From: Heterohyrax brucei
Lineage: Eukaryota; Chordata; Mammalia; Hyracoidea; Procaviidae
Reading direction: 5' to 3'
DNA: 64,000 nt
Assembly (NCBI GenBank): GCA_028571685.1
Contig: CM053140.1
Coordinates: 54,628,201 to 54,692,200, forward strand
Positions 56,801 through 64,000 of the stretch are shown piece after piece. The first letter of the stretch is position 1, and every line of letters starts with the position of its first letter. A model generated the notes under the pieces. That model had not been told where the DNA came from. It saw only the letters and a list, made by a program, of their open reading frames with translations, and ran no database searches. Both the position numbers and the translations under genes were made by a program.

Positions 56801-57612
56801 TGCACCTGTTAATGTCAGATCCTAGCAGGAAGGACCAGCAGAATTCTGGCCAGAGTAGGTGTTGGCTGGCAGCTGATACCTACAGGCAGGTGCTCAGAAG
56901 AAGTGGGCAGGGTACCCTAAGAGTTCTGGAGTAAACTCTTCCAGGGCTACTGGGTCCAGCTCCAAATCTGTCCCAACTCTGGAATGGACCAGGAACTGGA
57001 CATACGTGGGGCCAGATCTGCCTGAGACCCTAGAAGGAAGGGGCCAGCTCAGAGCCAGACTGGTGACCCTCACTAATGAGGCCCTGGCACTGCCACATTC
57101 TGCTTCCTGGCCTCCTGGGGCCCCTCGGCAGTCTCTGGGAAGACTGAGGCCTGGGCCCCGCTGACAACTGGCCTGGGGTGAGGTCCACAGCCAGGTGCTC
57201 CACGTCCTCGCTGGAAGCCCATGGCACTGCCATCACGAAGATCTCAAAGGATAATAGATGGGGAGGGATTTCTAAACTGCAAAGGGCCTCCATTTTAAAG
57301 AAAGGGACAGATGGACAGGGAAGCTCTCAAAACAACACACTGAGTAGGCCAGTGGTAGGCAAAGTCCAGACAAATGCTCCATGCTAGAGCTCAGGACAGG
57401 CAGGCCGAAGCGGCTGCCTGGCTCTTTGTTTCTCCCTCCCTCCCTCCCACCCTCTAGTCACTCATCAAACTCAGATCTGTAGTCTACTTTGGAAGCTGCC
57501 CTATGGATTGCTTAATTTTAATCTGTAAACTCCAGGTTCTTCAGCAGGTAGAAGAAATTTAACACAAATGCCTTTCAATGCTAAAACACATGAACCAGGG
57601 CTCCCGCCCACA

Positions 57613-57808
57613 ATAAAAACCCCAAATCCCGTGGTCATCAAGTTGATTCTGACTCACAGCGAGCCTGTAGGACCCAGCAGAAGTGACCCACACGGCTTCC
57701 AAGGCTGTAATCTTTACAGAACCTGACCATCACATCCATCTCCTGCAGGTGAGTACCAGTCTTTTGATTACCAGCTGGGTGCTTAACCACTGCACCACCA
57801 GGGCCCCT
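57613..57808 (-). mobile_element. AfroSINE (longer variant) in RUNX3 intron
   Basis: It has 'gttgattctgactcacagcg' at the tail end, 'aatctttacagaacctgacc' typical of the longer subtype, and the head complement 'cttaaccactgcaccaccag'. Confidence 0.8.
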
Positions 57809-58311
57809 CTGCCCTGGTGTAACTATTTGCTGAATCACATCTGCCTTCCTGATCTTGCTTGTGTCGGTCCTGGGGTTAGAATGCCTGAGTTCTGATCCCA
57901 GTCCATCTCACTACTTGTTTGGCCTTGAGCAAATCACATACCAAGTTTCAAAGGGAGAGTTTTTAGGAGTGGCTCAGTCAACCAGCAGCAGCCTCTCACA
58001 CACACACCCCTCTCCCCCAGCAGAGGAAGCTGGGGTGAAGTGGAGCAGACCTTGTCCCGCTGCACCACCCCACCAGCCCCTACACCCACCCCACAAACAC
58101 GGGTCTGAAGCCTGCTGCATCCTTTCCACCTGGCTGATGCAAACCCACACTCTCCTAGCTGTCAGGGGTCAGTCAACCGACTAGAGTGGAAGGGTCGGGG
58201 TTGGCAACAAGACAACTGTCACTGTCCTACCACCACCCATCCTGGCCTCCCTGGCCTTCTGAAGTCTGGGTAAAGCACCGAGGGCTTGTCAGCAGGCACT
58301 TAGTCTGTGTG

Positions 58312-58312
<1 letters not shown>

Positions 58313-58361
<49 letters not shown>
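58313..58361. repeat. (GT)n microsatellite
   Basis: About 24 uninterrupted TG units. It lies about 230 bp past the splice donor of the exon at 58593-58697, within the RUNX3 intron. Confidence 0.98.
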
Positions 58362-58439
58362 TTGGGACAAAAGGCAGTGAAGAAGAGCTAAGGACTGCAA
58401 CCCACCCCCAGCAGTGCTCCTGGAACTCAGTGCCACAGT

Positions 58440-58573
58440 GAAAGCCAAAAAGCCCACGGCCATCCAGCTGGGTCTGACCCACAGTGAGCCCGCAGGACAA
58501 AGCAGAAACGCCTCACACTGCCTGACCTTCACAGCTGTTCTTCCCCTGCCAGGCCCTCCCACTACCAGGGGGC
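58440..58573 (-). mobile_element. Diverged AfroSINE beside a RUNX3 splice donor
   Basis: It contains 'ccatccagctgggtctgacc' (tail), 'cacagtgagcccgcaggac', and at the right 'cccactaccaggggg', the complement of the SINE 5' start. It is sense with respect to RUNX3. It begins about 20 bp beyond the donor at 58592-58587. It is strongly diverged, so an old insertion. Confidence 0.6.
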
Positions 58574-58587
58574 TCACGGCTCCCTCA

Positions 58588-58752
<165 letters not shown>

Positions 58753-59039
58753 CTAGCCTCCCCACCAGGCACCCCATTCCTTGAACTCCCTAATCTTCAA
58801 GAAGGGGCAGGTGTCTCCCCTTTGAACCTGGCAGAAGATGGGACTCTGGGTGAAGGTTAAACTGCTGGGTTTGGCTTTCAAGGCCCCTGGATGTCTGACC
58901 CCAGCTTTATCCCCTTTGTCTCACCCGTGTTCTTGCCACCTCAGCTTATTTCCTCCTATTTCTGGATTTTTCCTTGGGCTGTACCTCCTCTCCTTTGTGA
59001 TTTTGGAGTGAGAAAAAAGGATGGATGCAAGTACTTTTT

Positions 59040-60180
59040 CCCAGAAACTAATGAATGTTCTTTGTAGATTTCCAGAACACAGAGGATATAACAAAAGAAG
59101 AGTCATCTGGAATCCATAACCAGAGGTCAACACGGTTAACGCTGGAGTGTGCTCTCCTCTAGCCTTTCTGTAAGGACATGTGTACTTACATAGTTGCAGT
59201 GGCACTAAAAATCTATTTTTGTACCCTGTTTTTTTTTCATTTAACATCACAGCACAAGCATTCCCTCATGTCATTAAAAGTTCTTCATAAACTTTGTATT
59301 TTAATGGTTGCAAATGATTTCAAGTCATGGAAGCCTCATCTTTTATTTATCCATTTCCTTACTCTTGGGCATTTACATTGTTGCTAATTTCTTGTTGGTG
59401 TGTGCAGCTGTGGCTGGAAAAGAAAGGATTTGGGAGCTGCAGACATTTAATTTGTAGACACAACTGTTATTTCCAGAACTTTGTTCTATTTTTAGATATA
59501 CATTTGGCTCCAAAGTCTCCATTCAAAATTCCCGAGAATGCCACACAAACAAAAAAACCTTTAAAACAATAATTTCTTACTATTTAAAATGAAATGGCAG
59601 CGATTTTCCGTTTATGAACATCTTTGCCTGTATCTCTTAGAAAAAGTCCAAGACGTGGAGAGTGATTTCAACTGCATCCAGGGGTTCAGACATAATTGTG
59701 GGTGCTAATCTCTCCTTGAGAGGAGGCTCTTCAGAAAGTGGCACCATGATTTTGGTCACTGGGGTCAGGCAGGATGCAACCATGTGTCACACACAGCTGT
59801 CAGCACCATGACCCTGTCTACCAGGAGGGAAGGGCCTGTGAACTCTGACTCTGTTTGCCTTTCTCCTATTACTAATGAGATTGAAACTTTTTCTATGTTT
59901 ATTATCCACCATAATCCAACATATATTATTTCTTCAGGTTCTTTTATATTTTCCTATGAAGGCTTTAGTACTTGTAAAAAATTGTTACATACTGCAATAT
60001 TGACACTTCCTATGTTGTATCCCAGAACACCTGGTTTCCCACTTCGTTGACTTTTCTGTGTTCTGACATAAAACTCTTTTTCATTTTCTCTCTCATCAGT
60101 CTTTCATGATTTCTTCTATTGTTGTTATGTTGTGATAGGTTTCCCTGTAGGGAAAGTGAATATAGTTTTACCTTAAACAA
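59040..60180 (-). mobile_element. Probable old L1 remnants, antisense
   Basis: 'ttcatttaacatcacagcac', 'aagttcttcataaactttg' and 'ttatttatccatttccttac' resemble antisense L1M-type 3' sequence. The later AT-rich part (59840-60180) is less certain. Confidence 0.4.
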
Positions 60181-61230
60181 ACCGATAGTGGTCTTTCTAC
60201 TTTTTACACTGAATCCTTTGATCTTTCTGGAGGTTTACTGGTTGGCGTAGCAGAGGGTAAGGATTTTAGTTCCAAGGGTAACCAACTTCCCCAGCATCTT
60301 CAGTAAAGGAACAGTTCCCTTCCTGCCCTGCTCGCTATTGTAACCCAAAGCTTCCAGGACGTACGAGGTGGGGGTGGGGGCATGGGGTTTGCTGACGTCG
60401 TCGCCAGTCAGACTTTACCTCCTTGTCTTCTGTCTCCCATCACACATGTCTCTAGACCCCATAAACAGGCGGGGAGCTCCCCCTTGGCTGTGGGTGGGTA
60501 CCTGAAGGAGGCTACCCAAGGAAATCCCTCTGTTGTCCTCTCATTCTTTATCGATGGCCTCACTTTGTAGGTGGAGAGATGACAGCTCAGGGAGGGGACC
60601 CAGATTTTAGGGTTCTCTTTGCACTGCCGGGGGATCTGTTGGTTCAGTGGTCAGGTAAAAATTCTAGCCCCACTAACAGGAATAAAACTAATGGAACTAG
60701 GTGGCTGGGGCCTTGCCAAAGCTCCTGAGGACCCGGAGATGCCAGGAGGAGTTTAAAGCTAAGGAGCAAGAGGTGTAAACTCCTACTGGGAATGCTCCAG
60801 CCTCTCTAGAATGTTCCTGAGCCAGCAGGTTGGTGGCACAGACAGAAATGCACAGGACATTGCATCTGGATTCCTGAGTCAGAAGAACAAACGTGGCCCC
60901 TCACTCTCAGACCACAGGGGCACTTTCCATGCTTTCTGGAAGCAGTGTGGATGGTCTAGGGAACTGCCAGGCAGCTGGCTCTGGGACTGTGCCCTCCTGA
61001 GACCCTCCTCCTCTCCCACCTCCAAGCCTTTTGTTAGCCTAAGGTCCCCTGGCCCTTGAGCTGGCACTGCCCTGATGACTCCCCCACCCAGGCTCCAACC
61101 AGCAGGGCATGATCCTATGGGGGTCCCTGGGCATGCAGTGAGAACTGCAGAAGGTGGCACTATAGGCAGATCCCATGTAGATGGGAGTTCAGGAAGCCAG
61201 CCAACTGGGCTGAAGATGTGTGGTCCCAGT

Positions 61231-61264
61231 CCTGCAGCCCCTGCAGCCCCTGCAGCCCCTGCAG
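61231..61264. repeat. 9-bp minisatellite (CCTGCAGCC)n
   Basis: Nearly four exact units of cctgcagcc in tandem. Each unit contains a CTGCAG palindrome. Confidence 0.95.
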
Positions 61265-61879
61265 CTCCCTAATGCTCTTGTTTCTCCCCACTGCCTTCAG
61301 ATCTTGACTAAGAAGTCATCTTCTCAACGAGGCCCTTCCTGGTCCCTTTATATAAATGAGGTGTTTTTAACGTGGCATCTATTGGCCCCTGTTAGAGTGG
61401 GCTACAAATGGGGACAGGAAAAGAATGACTTTTTATTGTCCTCGCCTCTGACGGAAGCAAAGCATTTCTCTCAAGTATGAACGTCGACAGCAAACCACAG
61501 TGGTATTAGCAACAGTACCTGTGACCTTGTCACCAGCAGACGTCACAGATATTTACATATCATATTACAGTCCTTGCAGATTTCTCTAAATATCTTTTAT
61601 GTTCGTCACTGCTTCAAAGTCATGGTTGTCACTGGACCAATTGCTAGATCTTGTTATTTAACACATCAACGAACAGCCCATTTATTACAATTTTGCCTTC
61701 TAACAGTTTGTCAGCTGTATCAATTGGTTTTAATTGTAATCTTTCATATTTTATTTTATGCATTTTAAAACATCATTCTGAGAAAGGCACATGGGCTTCG
61801 CAGGCTGCCAGAGGTAGTGCAAAGAAGATGAAGAACCCAGATCTGCAGCCTCACTGACCCTCCTGCTCCCAGTTCTCTC

Positions 61880-62085
61880 TGTCCCCTACACCTGCCTGCA
61901 CTTCTCCATAATGCTTATTATGTCTAAGAATCCACTTTACTTCTTTATTTTATTTTCTCTCTCTCTCTACTAGACTGCAAGCTCCCTGGAAATGAGAATT
62001 TTTGTCTTGTTCATTGCTGTGTTCCCCAACCCCTAGAACAGCACCTGGCACACAGTAGGTGCTCCATAAATGTTTGTTAAAAGAA
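61880..62085 (+). mobile_element. L2 LINE 3' end
   Basis: 'ctagactgcaagctccctgg', 'ttcattgctgtgttccccaa', then cctagaacagcacctggcac and 'gtaggtgctccataaatg' match the L2 3' end in order. Confidence 0.9.
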
Positions 62086-63235
62086 TCAAGGGCAGAGATT
62101 GCTGTTCCCATTTTACAGATGAGAAGAGGCTATCAGAATAGCAGTACTTCACTGGGTCAGGGAGGGTCCTGGAAAGTTAGAATGTGCTGAAAAGACCCTC
62201 AACTCACCCCTCCACACGCTAAAGATCTGCTCCTGGGGTATGACCCGTTCCCATCTCTACCAGGTGGCAACAACGCTCCTCAAGAGCTTCCTCCCTGTTT
62301 CCAAGCCTGGGTACCACCCCCCTGCTAGGTAACCCCCAAAATGAAGGAGGGAGCTAGGAGGAAGGGTGTGGCTGAGGCCCTGGAGCAGGAGGAGAGAGGG
62401 GCCAGCGTCAGGTACAGCAGGAGACAGAGACCAGGATGCTAAGGATGAAGGACAACCGAGGCCCCTCTCATGTAAGCCTCCAGCCCCGTGATCTGGGGGT
62501 GGGCAAAGCTGTCTGTGGTACCCTTTGCCCTCTCTTGCCCTGCTCAGCTTTCTCTCTGCCTGAGAGCAAACCCACCCATCCACACCTTGTCTTTCTTGTA
62601 GTAGGATGCTGAAGAGCCAAGGACATGGGTAACATTGTGCAAAAACCTTAAGCAAACTGGGAATCAGCACGGGTGTCTGGGAGTTACCAGTCAAGACACT
62701 CCAAGGGCTGGTGCCAGATAAAGGGACTGATGTTCCAAGTCTGGGAAATAAGTGTCCTTGGGGCACTAAGCGGCCTCAGACATTCCCCAGAGCCCATAGT
62801 CCTACACCAATCCACAAGTACCGCCTGGTGAACAGGACAGCCTCGGCAATTCTTCTGCCTCTCCGCCAGCCCGGTTCCTGCGTGATAAGCCCCACCCACA
62901 AGAGCTCCACTGCTGAAGTGGACACAACCAGGGGACCTCTGACATCAGATTGCTTCACGTATCCACTTTCCCAACAGCAGTCACTTTGGCTAGCCCACAG
63001 GTCCCCTCAGTTCACCCCAAATCTCTCCACATACTGCTGTTTCTTTTGAACCAGTTAATGACAGTTCAGAGATTAACGAGCTTTCCCTTATACCACCCAG
63101 GTCAGTAGTCCAGAGACAGCACCTCCTAGGGGCCGTATTGGAGATCTGTGGTGGTGAGCGGTCATCATAGAGCCTGGTGGGTCGTAGGAATGGAGAGGGG
63201 AGGGGGTTGGTATCCATCACTGCATAGAGCAATAA

Positions 63236-63791
63236 CCGTGGGGTCCAACAATTGAGTCTGTGAATTTAATCCTTTTAAGTGCTACATACCTCACTGCTGA
63301 CTATGACTACAGTCACCTTCGAAGTACTCCACTTGGGAAGCTGTGCACTGACACCAGCACCTAGCCCACCCTTCAGAGCAATTTTGGAAGTCTTTCTGGA
63401 ATGGCCCTTGCACACAGTGGCACAGTGGCAAGTTCATGAACTTAACTGCATAGTTGTCGGTGAGGGCGTTTTTAGCCAGTAAACAAATAACTGTATTGGA
63501 ACACACTCCTACTCACCTGATCTGGCCCCCAGTGACTTTTTTCTTTACGGAAGATAAAGGAAATATTGAAAGGAAGACATTTTGATGATATTCAGGACAT
63601 CAAGGGTAATACGATGACAACTCTGATGGCCATTCTAGAAAAAGAGTTCCAAACTGCTTTGAAGGGTGGACTGGGTGCTGTCATCAGCTTCCCAAGGGGA
63701 GTACTTCAAAGGCGACCACAGTGATATTCAGCAATGAAGTATGTAGCACTTTTTCTAGGATTAGTTCGTGAACTTTAATTGTCAGACCTTG
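63236..63791 (+). mobile_element. Mariner-derived non-autonomous element, second copy
   Basis: It shows the same layout as 22461-22987, inverted. There is a left terminus 'ccaacaattgagtctgtg', a right terminus 'taattgtcagaccttg' followed by TA (63792-63793), and about 150-165 bp arms that are inverted copies. The centre carries plus-strand remains of the transposase C-terminus ('cctgatctggcccccagtg' region, 63440-63640). It has decayed beyond an open frame. The left edge is approximate. Confidence 0.8.
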
Positions 63792-64000
63792 TAATTCATC
63801 GTTCCAGTAGGCAAAACACTTTATCAAAATTCTCTTAACCATAAACCTAACTCAGTTTTCCAAGAACAAATGATTCTGCTTTTGGACACTTCTAACATTT
63901 ACAGAATTCTCTAGAGATACAAGTGCTACATAGAGTGAGGGAAGACCGCTCTTTTTTAAAAAATACTTTTGTTGAGAATTTTGCCAAGAATTGTTCACAA

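Overview
This is nuclear DNA from a placental mammal, almost certainly an afrotherian (elephant, sirenian or hyrax-like). The evidence is some twenty tRNA-headed SINEs of the AfroSINE type, several RTE/BovB-like LINE copies whose 3' tail matches the SINE tail, L1 fragments, MaLR/ERVL-type LTRs, MIR and L2 relics, and one spliced gene. There is no operon, phage, CRISPR array or plasmid-like system.

The only gene I can support is RUNX3, on the minus strand. Three coding exons are present: 58593-58697 (end of the Runt DNA-binding domain, 105 nt), 47181-47339 (159 nt) and 41866-42410 (activation/inhibition region ending in the VWRPY Groucho/TLE motif). They join in phase and have GT/AG splice sites. 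The 3' UTR runs left from 41865, probably to about 39.34 kb. The 5' exons, the start of the Runt domain and the promoters lie beyond position 64000. Right of the 58.6 kb exon is more intron.

Positions 1 to about 39.3 kb are intergenic and repeat-dominated: an antisense L1 (1-2.2 kb); a patchwork of SINEs, RTE pieces and LTRs (2.3-9 kb); a decayed near-complete RTE on the plus strand interrupted by an LTR (10.46-14.2 kb); an L1 complex on the minus strand (15.0-24.8 kb) comprising 3' UTR, part of ORF2, the ORF1 start and a tandem-monomer 5' UTR, into which another L1 end, an LTR and a mariner were inserted; a triple nest of RTE in AfroSINE in MaLR LTR (28.9-30.0 kb); and a second near-complete RTE on the minus strand (31.35-34.2 kb). 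From 35 kb rightwards the DNA is richer in GC and poorer in young repeats, with mostly MIR/L2 and scattered AfroSINEs.

The most interesting points concern repeat biology and gene-repeat proximity: two mariner-derived elements with long (about 150 bp) inverted arms and the same internal architecture; an L1 5' UTR made of about nine GA-rich monomers; an AfroSINE starting about 20 bp past a RUNX3 splice donor; loss of catalytic residues in both large RTE copies; and a miR-130/301-type 8-mer in the putative RUNX3 3' UTR. I found no previously undescribed protein system. All repeat family names rest on recognition, not on a database search.
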